64,000 bases of DNA from JAFDBW01 sp963723355. GTDB taxonomy: Bacteria; Desulfobacterota; Desulfuromonadia; Desulfuromonadales; BM103. The translations under genes were made by a program, and so were the position numbers. The notes below the pieces were generated by a model. The model was not told where the DNA came from and ran no database searches. It saw nothing but the letters and a program-made list of their open reading frames with translations. The stretch's first letter is position 1; each line of letters starts with the position of its first letter. Of this stretch, positions 8,505 through 18,070 are shown piece after piece. The stretch is taken from the NCBI GenBank assembly GCA_963723355.1, contig CAVRQQ010000002.1:1-64000 (forward strand). The letters run 5' to 3'.

Positions 8505-9869
8505 ATGTGTCTTCTGAATAATTTTACAAACGATTCAAGGGTCTTAAAAGAGGCCCTTTCGTTTATTGAAGCCGGTTATGAAGTCACAGTCATCGCTAAA
8601 AAGGACGACAAGACATTGGCACGAGAAAATGTCTCCGGTATCGATGTCGTCCGCCTGAATATAGACCCATATAAATTAAAGACGTTTTTTATAGGCAAAG
8701 GAACGAACCTTAAGCTCGACTCCTCGCAAGGTCAGATAGAACAAACAGTGAGTCTGAGTGGAGATCAGCAAGACTGTCAGGAAGTCAAGGAGGGGGAAGA
8801 GGAGAGCTACACATTCACCGAGAAGTGTGTTCGCGTTTTCAAGATGGTCGTCAACAAGACTCTTGCCTTTGCGAAAAACAATTTAAGAGCTTTTCTGAAA
8901 AAACATTATCGGACATTGGCCATTGCCAATTTCAATGCACAGTTGTTCCATAGTTTCAAGAAAACTCAGTTCGATATTATTCATGCCCATGATTTGAACA
9001 CTTTGCCCGGGGGGTACTGGCTTGCTCGAAAGACAGGAGCAAAACTGGTATACGATTCTCATGAGCTCTATCTGGACAGGAACAGGTTTGCAAAGTATTC
9101 ATCTTTTGGCAGATGGTTACGCGAGAAGCTGGAAAAATTCCTGTGTCAGAAATCTGATCTTGTCATTACTGTCAACGACTCCATTGCGCAGATTCTTGCC
9201 GACAGGTATGAGATATCCAAGCCGACTATCGTAATGAACATCCCGGTCAGAAAAGTTTTGTCTGATGTCAGTGAGAAGGACAGAGATTTACGTTCGGCGC
9301 TAAATATACAAGCTGGTCACAAAGTCATACTGTATTCTGGGGCAATAACATTTAATCGTGGTCTGGAATCACTTGTTAAGGCACTGGCTTTTATTTCTGA
9401 CTGTCATCTTGTCATGATGGGGTTCGGTACCGATGAATATAAATCAATTCTAAACAAGGTAGCGGAAGATGCGGGATGCTCAGACAGGTTCAGTTTTTTC
9501 GGCCCTGTCCCTTCCTTTGAAGTAACGGGCTATGCAGCAAGTGCCGATATTGGTGTCGCTCCGATTGAAAATGTATGTTTAAGTTATTATCTATGCTCCC
9601 CAAATAAGTTGTTTGAGTACCTGCTCGCCGGGTTGCCGGTTGTAACAAGTAATTTCCCGGAACTAAAACGGGTTGTAGAGCAGTTTCAGGTTGGTGGTTA
9701 CTTTGACCCGTCTTCTCCTGAGCAAATTGCTTCCGCTGTTGAGATGGTATTAAATGATTCAACAATGTCTGAGAAGCTGGTTGCTGCGAAGCAGAGAATT
9801 CTAGCTGATTACTGTTGGGAAAACGAGAGCGTCAAGTTGCTGGAAGCCTATGAGAGCATCGTCGAATAG
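8505..9869 (+). CDS. Glycosyltransferase family 4, start displaced
   Basis: A 454-residue GT4-type glycosyltransferase. The donor-side C-terminal domain has LYSGAITFNRGLESLVKAL and the family's glutamate region NKLFEYLLAGLPVVTSN. Homologues usually begin MKIC-x-x-L-NNFTNDSRV; here the codons for KKIC lie upstream of the annotated ATG without an in-frame start. A GTG at 8474, behind AGGAGGA, would restore a natural N-terminus if one base were missing in the A-rich stretch near 8488-8498. An unusual polar insertion (about residues 70-110, many Glu/Gln) lies in the N-terminal domain. Donor and acceptor are unknown. The next gene starts right after its stop. Confidence 0.8.
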   Translation: MCLLNNFTNDSRVLKEALSFIEAGYEVTVIAKKDDKTLARENVSGIDVVRLNIDPYKLKTFFIGKGTNLKLDSSQGQIEQTVSLSGDQQDCQEVKEGEEESYTFTEKCVRVFKMVVNKTLAFAKNNLRAFLKKHYRTLAIANFNAQLFHSFKKTQFDIIHAHDLNTLPGGYWLARKTGAKLVYDSHELYLDRNRFAKYSSFGRWLREKLEKFLCQKSDLVITVNDSIAQILADRYEISKPTIVMNIPVRKVLSDVSEKDRDLRSALNIQAGHKVILYSGAITFNRGLESLVKALAFISDCHLVMMGFGTDEYKSILNKVAEDAGCSDRFSFFGPVPSFEVTGYAASADIGVAPIENVCLSYYLCSPNKLFEYLLAGLPVVTSNFPELKRVVEQFQVGGYFDPSSPEQIASAVEMVLNDSTMSEKLVAAKQRILADYCWENESVKLLEAYESIVE

Positions 9870-11648
9870 ATGACAATCAATCAGGAATATTTCAGATATC
9901 TAAAGCATTTTACCAATACGGTCTCTCTTCAGAATTATTTTCTGAACACAGAACATAGTGATTTGGTTGCACTTCGGCATGATGTCGATTACAGCCTGGA
10001 TTGTGCCTTGGAAATGGCCTTTTGGGAGAGTCGAGAGGGCTTTCAGTCAACCTATTTTCTTCTCCATACTTCTGACTACTGGAGCGACAAGGATTTCATT
10101 GATAAAGTCTTGCAGCTACAGGACTTTGGTCATGAAGTCGGTTTGCACAATAACTTGATTTCACAGTGGTTCCAGTCCCCATCCATGCCCCCGGAAGAAA
10201 TGCTAGAGACTCTTTTGAATGATTTACGGGGTGCGGGTGTTGAGGTCGTCGGAACTTCAGCGCATGGTGATCTTTTATGTTATGAGCATCAATTTATAAA
10301 TTATTGGGTTTTCTCAGATCTGCGGCCTGAGAATCCGGCAATGACCGAAAGTGGGTTGAATGCAGAAGGTATTCCTTCGACAGGGGATAGAAAACAGATT
10401 GGTTACCCGGAGAACCATACGTTGCAGATGTCTGGCCAGAAAGAGTTTGGTTTATGGACTCTTTCCTTTGATAAGTATGGTCTTTTGTACGAAGCCTCTC
10501 ACCTCGAATCAGACGGATATTTCACTGACTCTGGGGGAGGGTGGACCAGAACAGAAGATCCCTTAGACGCTGATTTGTCTACCGGTCGCCACCAGGTACT
10601 TGTTCATCCTGAGCATTGGAGGGCACCACGTAAGATATATTTCTTCCTGTCAACCGCCCGCTCTGGTTCAAAATGGTTGTCAAAGTACCTGGATACAGCA
10701 ACGTCACTAACTGCATGCCATGAGCAGACATTGAATTGCCGATATCCGAGAGAATCGAAAGAACTCATATTTGACAAACGAACGGGACATGGTTTTGTCG
10801 ATCTTCTCAAAAACAATGACGAAATCCGCCAGCTATGCATAGAGAGTCGAAACTGGATTGAAACTATAGAAGGTGATTACGGCGAAGTAAACATCTACCT
10901 GGAGAGGGTTCTAGGTGTTCTTCAGGAAGTTTTCCCTGAGGCAGAGTATGTGCATCTTCATCGTGACCCGAAAGATGTCGTTCGCTCATTGATGAATCGT
11001 GACTGGTATGAGGTTCCTGAAGACTGCAAGCATCCTGTAATGGGAGTGCCTTTCTGGTCAAAAATGACACAGTTTGAAAAAGTCTGTTGGTATGTACGAT
11101 TGACAAATGAGTCTTTACTGGAACTTTGTGACAAGCAGGTACGTTTTCAGGACATGGTTACGTCGCACGGGTATCTCGAGAAGGCTCTGGAAAGCCTCGG
11201 TATAGCTGTTTATCCGAGATTGGCTAATAAATGTTATGGCTCGGTAGTTAATGCCAATCATAGGACCGGTTTCCCTGTATATGATGAATGGACTAATATT
11301 GAACAGTCTAAATTCAAGACAATATTGTGGTCTTTGGTTGAAGAACTAGACTATCCCTCTGCTTATGCTTCTCACGTTCGCGCTAATATTCTGGAGCGTT
11401 GGCGCACCTCTGCATTTAATGTCTACATGGCTCTGAGTGCGCAGCTGAAAATAAGTATATCTAACTTGTTGGCTTCTCTAAACACATCGGAAGACTACGC
11501 AGAGATTGATTTTGATAACAGGAAGTCTGTGCCCACTTTGTTTTTGGTGCGTTGTGTCGGGGATCAGGTCCCAACTGGTTTACAACTAAGACCGGAACAG
11601 GACGATGAATATAACTCCTACTGTGTAATAAACGGCAAATCATGGTGA
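9870..11648 (+). CDS. Polysaccharide deacetylase-like / sulfotransferase fusion, ends at an in-frame TGA
   Basis: A 592-residue fusion. Residues 1 to about 245 resemble the NodB-type deacetylase fold: LVALRHDVDYSLD (metal-binding Asp), HEVGLHNNL, TSAHGD and a closing VLVHPEHW. Residues about 250-490 are a PAPS-dependent sulfotransferase: FFLSTARSGSKWLSKYL (5' loop) and YVHLHRDPKDVVRSLMNR (3' motif). A third, beta-rich region starts near 540 and is cut by TGA at 11646. The same frame stays open for 100 more codons (see 11649-11948). It starts one base after the previous stop, so it is likely co-translated. Predicted role: removal of an acetyl group and sulfation on the same glycan; the pairing is inference. 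Confidence 0.75.
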   Translation: MTINQEYFRYLKHFTNTVSLQNYFLNTEHSDLVALRHDVDYSLDCALEMAFWESREGFQSTYFLLHTSDYWSDKDFIDKVLQLQDFGHEVGLHNNLISQWFQSPSMPPEEMLETLLNDLRGAGVEVVGTSAHGDLLCYEHQFINYWVFSDLRPENPAMTESGLNAEGIPSTGDRKQIGYPENHTLQMSGQKEFGLWTLSFDKYGLLYEASHLESDGYFTDSGGGWTRTEDPLDADLSTGRHQVLVHPEHWRAPRKIYFFLSTARSGSKWLSKYLDTATSLTACHEQTLNCRYPRESKELIFDKRTGHGFVDLLKNNDEIRQLCIESRNWIETIEGDYGEVNIYLERVLGVLQEVFPEAEYVHLHRDPKDVVRSLMNRDWYEVPEDCKHPVMGVPFWSKMTQFEKVCWYVRLTNESLLELCDKQVRFQDMVTSHGYLEKALESLGIAVYPRLANKCYGSVVNANHRTGFPVYDEWTNIEQSKFKTILWSLVEELDYPSAYASHVRANILERWRTSAFNVYMALSAQLKISISNLLASLNTSEDYAEIDFDNRKSVPTLFLVRCVGDQVPTGLQLRPEQDDEYNSYCVINGKSW

Positions 11649-11948
11649 ACCGTTGGGAAAAGGTGTGGTTGGACAACAAGGGTTGGATCATATGTTAAAG
11701 GAGTGCTGAATTACAACCTGCCAGGGGATAAATCCTGTCAGTTATTTGCCTTGATGTTTGATCGCAAGGGTGAGATGGTTGGCAAGAAATTACTCGGGTT
11801 GTGTCGTCCCGGAAAGCATGCCCTCGATTTTTCTTTTCGCCCTCTCAATGAATGCAGCCGGTACAGTTTAGTCGTCTATTTTGGTGCAAAAGACAAACCG
11901 AAAAGTCTCATCTTGGAAGCAATGAAACAGGAGAGTCTTCTCGGCTAG
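11649..11948 (+). other. Same-frame extension of the deacetylase-sulfotransferase gene beyond its TGA
   Basis: After TGA at 11646-11648 the same frame has no stop for 99 codons until TAG at 11946-11948. It encodes GVLNYNLPGDKSCQLFALM, MVGKKLLGLCRPGKHALDF and YSLVVYFGAKDKPKSLIL, a hydrophobic/polar alternation typical of a beta-sandwich. It continues the beta-rich domain that begins before the stop. A TGG-to-TGA nonsense change is the simplest reading. As a separate protein it could start at GTG 11703 (81 residues), but that would be half a domain. Confidence 0.6.
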
Positions 11949-12020
11949 ATGTCTACTGTGGGAGGTATGGCAATAAAGGCCTGTTGTTGAGGCAGTTACC
12001 AGGAGAATGAGGGGAATAAA

Positions 12021-12815
12021 TTGGAGAAACCTTTTATTTATATTGCTGCATTGAGACGGACAGGTTCGACAATGTTGAGATTACTTCTCACAAATCCTCC
12101 GGAGGCAATTGTATTAGGCGAACCTGCAATGCATAAGGACAAGATCAAAATCAGTTTAAATGATCTCAGAATGCTGGAGGAGAATGGGGTTGATGTTGCC
12201 CCCTTGAGAAGCAATTTCTCGAAGAAGAATATTTTGGATTTGGATTTTGGTGACACTCATGAATATGTGACATTCTTCAAAAATGAGGTTGTTGGGAGAA
12301 TAAAGAAGAAATTTTCCCAAGTGGGCATCAAGGAAATTCGTCATAACCATTGGAAAGACATTCTCTCCGTTTTCCCAAATACCAAGGCAATTATTACTGC
12401 TCGTGACCCAAGAGATATTTATCTTTCGCTTTATCATAAGAAAATGAGGGTAAAAGGAAAGCCTGTGTTTGCCAGTGGCGTGCCTATTTCGGCTGAGACG
12501 GTGGCTGATGACATCAACAGAGAGTTTGAGTATCAACTAAAGATTATTGACAACTGCGAATCGATACTTGTCAGGTATGAAGACTTTTGCGAACAAAAAA
12601 AACTACATCAAAAAATACTGGAATTTACAAACAGTACTTCAAAGGGACTCGGGGCAATGGAGAAGATAAATAGATACAGCTCTGAGCTACATGGTGAAAG
12701 TATAACCAGCACAAGTGTGAAGAGGTGGAAAAAGGAAACCGATGAAAAACTCATCGCCGATATAAACGAGATATTTGCCAGGACGGACAAATATAACCAC
12801 TTTTGGGGATACTGA
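12021..12815 (+). CDS. Sulfotransferase family protein (copy A of a tandem pair)
   Basis: A 264-residue protein with the 5' PAPS loop IAALRRTGSTMLRLLL near the N-terminus and the 3' motif ITARDPRDIYLSLYH near residue 120. It starts with TTG, preceded by GAGGGG at 6-10 bases. It ends in the aromatic tail KYNHFWGY, shared with the next gene. The paralogue at 12914 matches along its whole length, so the two arose by tandem duplication. Base composition is clearly AT-richer than the housekeeping half of the window. The sugar acceptor is unknown. Confidence 0.8.
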   Translation: MEKPFIYIAALRRTGSTMLRLLLTNPPEAIVLGEPAMHKDKIKISLNDLRMLEENGVDVAPLRSNFSKKNILDLDFGDTHEYVTFFKNEVVGRIKKKFSQVGIKEIRHNHWKDILSVFPNTKAIITARDPRDIYLSLYHKKMRVKGKPVFASGVPISAETVADDINREFEYQLKIIDNCESILVRYEDFCEQKKLHQKILEFTNSTSKGLGAMEKINRYSSELHGESITSTSVKRWKKETDEKLIADINEIFARTDKYNHFWGY

Positions 12816-12913
12816 TTTTGGGGAGCGTTACTGCTTCGGGTTAATTAAGGAATCATATTGTTGCAGACAAGCATCGTAGCGGAATGAGTAGTTAGTAGTG
12901 TGGAGTTAAACTT

Positions 12914-13657
12914 ATGGACAAGCCATTTATCTATGTCGCATCTTTAAGAAGAACCGGGTCATCAATGATGAGACTCTTACTGACTCATCCACCAGAATCT
13001 ATTGTTTTTGGTGAACCTTCTATGCACAAAAATAAAATGAAAATCGGGACAAATGACCTGAAGATGCTCTATGAGAATGGAGTCGAGTTAGAGGTATTCA
13101 AAAAAGAAAAATTCAGCACGACGTGTTTGTCGGGAATGCAGTTCAAAGACACGCAGGAATGCGTTGATTTTTTCAAAAATGAAATAGTAGCGAAAACAAT
13201 AAAGAAGTTTTCGCAAGTTGGAATCAAGGAAATCAGGCACAAACATTGGGAAATAGTTCTTGATGCTTTTCCGGATACAAAGGCAATTGTTACTGCCAGA
13301 GACCCAAGAGACATATATCTTTCCCTGTATCACAAAAAAATGAAAAAAATTGGCAAAGCCATTTTTGCTGAAGGAGTACCGATTACTCCTGAAAACGTTG
13401 CCGATGATTTGAACCGGGAGTTCGAACATCAGTTGAAAATTGCCAACAACTGCGAGGCAAAGTTGGTAAGATATGAGGATTTTTGTGACAACGAAAACCT
13501 TCAAAAGGACATCCGGGTGTTTACAAGTAGTCAAATCGACGGCCTTGGCGCACTAAACAGGGTGAAAAAGTTCAATTACGATCTTCATGATGGAGTTATT
13601 TCCAGTTCCAGCGTTATGCGGTGGACAAAAGAGACCAATGAAAAAGCTTTTGAATGA
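12914..13657 (+). CDS. Sulfotransferase family protein (copy B), 3' frameshift
   Basis: A 247-residue open frame with VASLRRTGSSMMRLLL and VTARDPRDIYLSLYH, the two PAPS motifs, parallel to the gene at 12021. The frame ends early at NEKAFE. In another frame the expected C-terminus follows at once (AQEVYQMMAKYNTFWGY) and stops at 13712. One missing A in the AAAAA run near 13640 would restore a 265-residue protein like copy A. The homopolymer position makes a sequencing or replication slippage error plausible. The missing tail is short and far from both PAPS motifs. Confidence 0.8.
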   Translation: MDKPFIYVASLRRTGSSMMRLLLTHPPESIVFGEPSMHKNKMKIGTNDLKMLYENGVELEVFKKEKFSTTCLSGMQFKDTQECVDFFKNEIVAKTIKKFSQVGIKEIRHKHWEIVLDAFPDTKAIVTARDPRDIYLSLYHKKMKKIGKAIFAEGVPITPENVADDLNREFEHQLKIANNCEAKLVRYEDFCDNENLQKDIRVFTSSQIDGLGALNRVKKFNYDLHDGVISSSSVMRWTKETNEKAFE

Positions 13658-13774
13658 GGCCCAAGAAGTCTATCAGATGATGGCAAAGTACAACACGTTT
13701 TGGGGCTATTAGGGGATTATTAGAGCCAGTGATTGTATGTCTATCAAGAGTTTTGTGCCTGATGTAGAGGATCG

Positions 13775-14846
13775 ATGAAAGTAGGCATAGTAAGTTATTG
13801 GTTTAATAGGGGCCAGGCAACAGTTGGCCGTTATATCCGATCAATCTTTGATGAATTAGGCTATGAGACATTTGTTCTGGCTCGACCGACCCAGGATCAT
13901 TTCGATCTGTCCCGTTTCGTGGATAAAACGGATGTTTGGAATCAACCAGAGGCCACAACGGCCTCACATTTTCTCATCCCTGGCAGGATACCTTGATTGG
14001 GCTTCCAAAAATTCGCTGGATGTTGTCTTTTTTGATCAGAACTATCAGTTCTCTGAAATCGAAGCATTAAAAAGATCCGGGGTAAAGACAATTGGACGTT
14101 ATGTGTGGGAGTCGTTCAAAGAATGTCACGTGACGGATGCTCGGAGTGCTTTCAATGTCATTTACTCTCTGACACGTTGTGAGCAGGAGAGGTACAAACG
14201 TTTAGGGATCGACAGTCCATTCCTTCCCTGGGGGTGCCATCCGGAACTGCTAAAGATTGCCCCGCAGAAAAAAAATGATGCAATCTACTTTTTTTACCCT
14301 GGCGGTTATCTTTCAAAGAGGAAGCCAAGCAAGGCCACTATTGAGGCGTTTCATAGAGTTCAATCTCCTGATGTTCGTCTCATCATTAAAACTCAGACTG
14401 AGTCCAGGTTGACAGAGCATATAGGTGAGGCCGCTCAGAAGGATTCGAGAATACATATCGTAACAGATGATTTGGATACTGAAGACTATTATAGGCTGTT
14501 CTCTTCGTGTCACGTGTGTCTGGCTCCAAGTCGCTGGGAAGGTTTAGGTTTGCATCTTTTCGAAAGTGTTGCTTTCGGAATGCCTGTCATAACCAATGAT
14601 GCACCACCCATGAATGAAATCGTTATAAATGAGTTCAACGGCTTGAATGTGTTTAGTTATTTTTGTGGCCTAGCTGAAAGTGGGGTGCCCGCAGTTGAGC
14701 CGTCTATCAAGCATTTAGCGAGTACGATTGAAAGAATGAGTAAGCCAGAAGTGTTGCAATTTTTTGAAGAGAACACGAAAGAAATGCGCAAGAGGCTGGC
14801 TTGGGGGAATACGGTGCAAGGTTTTAAAGGCCTTTTAGAAAATTGA
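13775..14846 (+). pseudogene. Glycosyltransferase family 4-like, frameshifted (module 1)
   Basis: The N-terminal frame (13775 to about 13965) reads KVGIVSYWFNRGQATVGRY and FVLARPTQDHF. The remainder in another frame has AGYLDWASKNSLDVVFFDQ, FFYPGGYLSKRKPSKATIE and the GT4 donor region CLAPSRWEGLGLHLFES with GMPVITNDAPPMNEIV. A one-base change near 13960-13975 explains the split. The gene at 15800 is a paralogue with a break at nearly the same place. It pairs with the sulfotransferase that follows, forming a two-gene module present twice. Product would be a cytoplasmic glycosyltransferase of unknown specificity. Confidence 0.75.
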
Positions 14847-14876
14847 TATTAATGTTAACTGCGGGGTGTATCGATT

Positions 14877-15755
14877 ATGAATCTATTCATGCAAGGTATG
14901 CGTAGATCTGGGACCACGATTGTCTTTGATATCTTGAGCCAGGATAAGCGTTTTGATATGTACTATGAGCCCTTCTCAATGGGGCAGAAGGGTGCACTGG
15001 GTGGCGGTAGCGGAATCCAGCAATTTGACCTTATGGAGAAGATAAGAACCCTGAGGAAAAGCTTTATTGAGAGCAGGGGGCTATCATTTTCTGATGGGGA
15101 TTTTAACTGTGGTGCACCTACGAACCCACTGTTAGAACTCGAAACGGAGTTGCCAGCACATTGCTACCAATATCTGGAATATATGATTGAGCAAAATGAG
15201 CACACCGTTGCCAAGTTTACCCGGATGTACAGGAAAGTTTCTTCTTTAAAAGAGCTCGACCCTCATGGCAAGTTCATTTTGCTTGTTAGGCATCCGCAGG
15301 AGGTGGTCTCATCTTATATGTATGGACGGGATCAAAGACGTTTGGAGAAGTTTCCGGACCGTGAAAAGTTCTTTAACACTTGCGATGCCATGAACCCATG
15401 GAAAAGCCTGGATTTTTTCAAAGGCATTATCGAACAGGAGAATCTCCAGCATTTAAGCGATATGCCCAACTGGAAGCGCTACTTGATGCTGTGGAAATAT
15501 ACTTTTGATAAGTCATACAAAGATGCTGAGAAAGCCTTCGGTGCCAATTTCATGGTCTGCCAGCATGAGAAAATCATCGAGAATCCAAGACAGGCGGTTC
15601 TGGATATTTATAAGCATATTGAAATCTCGCCTGATGAGTCTGTGATCGAGTGGGCAGAAAAAAATGTAAGAAAAACCAAAAAGGAATGTTACAAATACGA
15701 TCCCCGTGGCAAGAGGCTTATCAAGAGATGGTCCTTAGTGAGAGTCTTGATCTAG
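14877..15755 (+). CDS. Sulfotransferase family protein (module 1), C-terminal frameshift
   Basis: A 292-residue protein starting MNLFMQGMRRSGTTIVFDIL (PAPS 5' loop) with the 3' motif LLVRHPQEVVSSYMYG near residue 140 and MVCQHEKIIENP later. It stops after KRWSLVRVLI. In a neighbouring frame the sequence SESLDLAGYQSVAE follows and stops at 15781, matching the tail EALTLAGYDELV of the paralogue at 16971. So the last residues are shifted by a single-base change near 15740. The catalytic part is intact. It is the second gene of the duplicated glycosyltransferase-sulfotransferase module. Confidence 0.8.
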   Translation: MNLFMQGMRRSGTTIVFDILSQDKRFDMYYEPFSMGQKGALGGGSGIQQFDLMEKIRTLRKSFIESRGLSFSDGDFNCGAPTNPLLELETELPAHCYQYLEYMIEQNEHTVAKFTRMYRKVSSLKELDPHGKFILLVRHPQEVVSSYMYGRDQRRLEKFPDREKFFNTCDAMNPWKSLDFFKGIIEQENLQHLSDMPNWKRYLMLWKYTFDKSYKDAEKAFGANFMVCQHEKIIENPRQAVLDIYKHIEISPDESVIEWAEKNVRKTKKECYKYDPRGKRLIKRWSLVRVLI

Positions 15756-15799
15756 CAGGCTATCAATCTGTTGCTGAGTGATCAAATAGGATAAATATT

Positions 15800-16935
15800 A
15801 TGAATATAGGGTTTGTGAATAACTGGTGTAACCGCGGGCAAGGTGTTGTTGCAAAGTGGGTACGGACTATATTTGACGAGGCTGGGCATAATACCTATGT
15901 CCTTGCTCGTCCCACTAATCCCAAAGCCCCGATAGGCAGCTATATTGACGAGAGAGACGATGGTCGGCTGAGAATGTCACCTTCGGATCGGCATTTGAAA
16001 TGCCCGTGAAAGAGTACGTGGATTGGGCCAAAACATGCAACTTGGATGTGTTGTTCTGTGATATGAACTTGCAGTTTGAGGCGATTCAGGCAGTAAGGCA
16101 ACTCAGAGTCAAAACAATCGGCCGGTTTGTCTGGGAGAGGTTCGGTCGCGCTTTTGTTGATGATGCGAATGCGGCTTATGATGTAATTTATTCCCTGACC
16201 AAATGTGAAAAGGAGGCTTATGGAAAGCTCGGGATAAATTCTCCATGCGTTCGCTTTGGGCTTCATCCTTCAATCAGTGAATATACCGCTGAGAAGAAAG
16301 ACGATGCGATTTATTTTATCTTTCATGGTGGCCTCCAGGGGAAGAGAAAACCGATCAAGGCGACAATTGATGCATTTAAGGCAGTAAAAAAACCGAACAT
16401 CCGTTTGGTCATCAAGAGTCAAGGGGTGCGTGACGAATCTGAACCGGTTGAAATTGATGATGACTCACGCATTGAATATATTGTCGAGGACATGGATGAC
16501 GAGTCTTACCATGAGCTTTTTTCAAGTTGCCATGTCTGTTTGTCGCCCAGCCGGTGGGAAGGTTTGGGCGTCCACCTTTATGAGTCGATAGCTCACGGGA
16601 TGCCTGTAATTTCCAATGATATCCCCCCGATCAATGAAGTGATTACTTCAGGTGAGACCGGAATTCTTGTCAACAGTGTTCCTCTCTACTCATTGAGTAA
16701 CGGGCTGGTTGTTTATGATCCTGAACCGGATGATCTTGTTGCAGCAATTTCGAAGCTGTCCGATCCTGTCACTCTTAAGGAAATGACTGAATCTACCAGG
16801 AGTGCTGCCCAAAGTGACCGGTTCGATTGGAACAACACCAAAGAAGATTACCTTGCATTGATCACAAAAGAAAAAAATATCTCGAGTTCCAAAAAAACCG
16901 ATTTATTCATGAAGTTACTCGGGTTTAATAACTAA
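15800..16935 (+). pseudogene. Glycosyltransferase family 4-like, frameshifted (module 2)
   Basis: Paralogue of 13775-14846. The first frame reads NIGFVNNWCNRGQGVVAKW and YVLARPTNPKAP. After a one-base shift near 15963-15970 the natural continuation is WSAENVTFGSAFEMPVKEY. The rest has IFHGGLQGKRKPIKATI and the GT4 block CLSPSRWEGLGVHLYES, then GMPVISNDIPPINEVI. Without the shift the protein would be about 378 residues, a normal GT4 length. Both module copies break at the same relative place, which is striking for independent errors. The acceptor is unknown. Confidence 0.75.
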
Positions 16936-16970
16936 ATTATCTGTTCAATCTTCATCATAGAGAGAAAAAT

Positions 16971-17918
16971 ATGAACCTCTTTGCACAAGGTATGCGTCGC
17001 TCGGGTACAACGATTACCTTTGATATACTTTTTAATGACAAGGATTTGGATTGCTATTACGAACCCCTCGCATTGGCAAAAAGGGATGCAAAAGGTGGCG
17101 GAAGTGGGGCTACCGATATCGATTATTTTGAGAAAGTGCGACAGACAAGGGAAGCTTGTACGAAAAAATGCCCGCAGCTAGAGTCGCATGAGATATCAAC
17201 CATGGGGCCCCAACCTATCCGGATCTGGAATTTGAAACAGACGCACCTGAATACGTGTGGGACTATATTCGGTTTATGACCGCGCAGGCGGAGCATACGG
17301 CCATCAAATTTACCCGTATGTATAATAAGGTTCACATCCTTAAGGAAATTGATCCAGAGGCTGTATTTGTCCAGATTGTCCGAAATCCCAAAGCCATTAC
17401 CGCATCCTACCTCTTTGGTCGGGGAGGAAAAAACAAGCACTTGTATGCGGATGAAAAAACTTTTTTTTCAAGGCGGTCAGAGTATAGTGCCTGGTCGATG
17501 TACCCGTTCTCACTACCTGCTTAAGACAAATGAATTCCGTCACCTTAAAGATATCCCTGATTTTATGAGGGTTTTGATAATCTGGAAACATACCTTCATG
17601 AATACATATCTTGATGGTAAAAAATATTTTAGAGACAGATTCTACTTGTTGCGACATGAGGACCTATTGAAATGATCCTGTAACCTCTTTGTCGAAGTTG
17701 TATGAACTTATGGGCGTGATGTCCCAGATAACGTTCTTGAGTGGGCGAAAAACAACGTTAATGGTAGTAAACCTTCATTCGCTTACAATAACTCCAGGTG
17801 GAATAAAGCTTTTCGAGAGCTCGATATGTCTGAAGCATTAACATTAGCTGGTTACGATGAGCTTGTCACTGGAGAGGAAGGCTTTTGGCAGTCTGTTTCT
17901 CGTCGGTTGTTTGGCTGA
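16971..17918 (+). pseudogene. Sulfotransferase family protein (module 2), several frameshifts
   Basis: Paralogue of 14877-15781 spread over three frames. Pieces in order: MNLFAQGMRRSGTTITFDIL (from 16971), then YIRFMTAQAEHTAIKFTRM with VQIVRNPKAITASYLFG (from about 17255), then EFRHLKDIPDFMRVLIIWK and YLLRHEDLL (to 17675), then VLEWAKNNVNGSKPSFAYN to FRELDMSEALTLAGYDELV, ending at TGA 17916-17918. At least three or four indels are needed, more than in any other gene here, so I favour true decay for this copy. Both PAPS motifs are recognisable. Confidence 0.8.
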
Positions 17919-18070
17919 CCAACTTGTCTAAGTGTGCTGATGAAATGGGAGTAAGTTCTCTGTACGTTTCATTTTCAGCCGTTTGTTTTATCCGATTTTT
18001 AGCGACAAGGGCTTCTTAGCAATAGCGGTGTTTTGACAGTTAATATGCTCAGCTAAACGGGAACCGGTCA

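Noticed and set aside
11646..11648. TGA as selenocysteine codon in the fusion protein
   Set aside because: It follows Trp in a carbohydrate-type domain with no redox motif, and I see no SECIS-like hairpin directly after it; TGG to TGA change is simpler.
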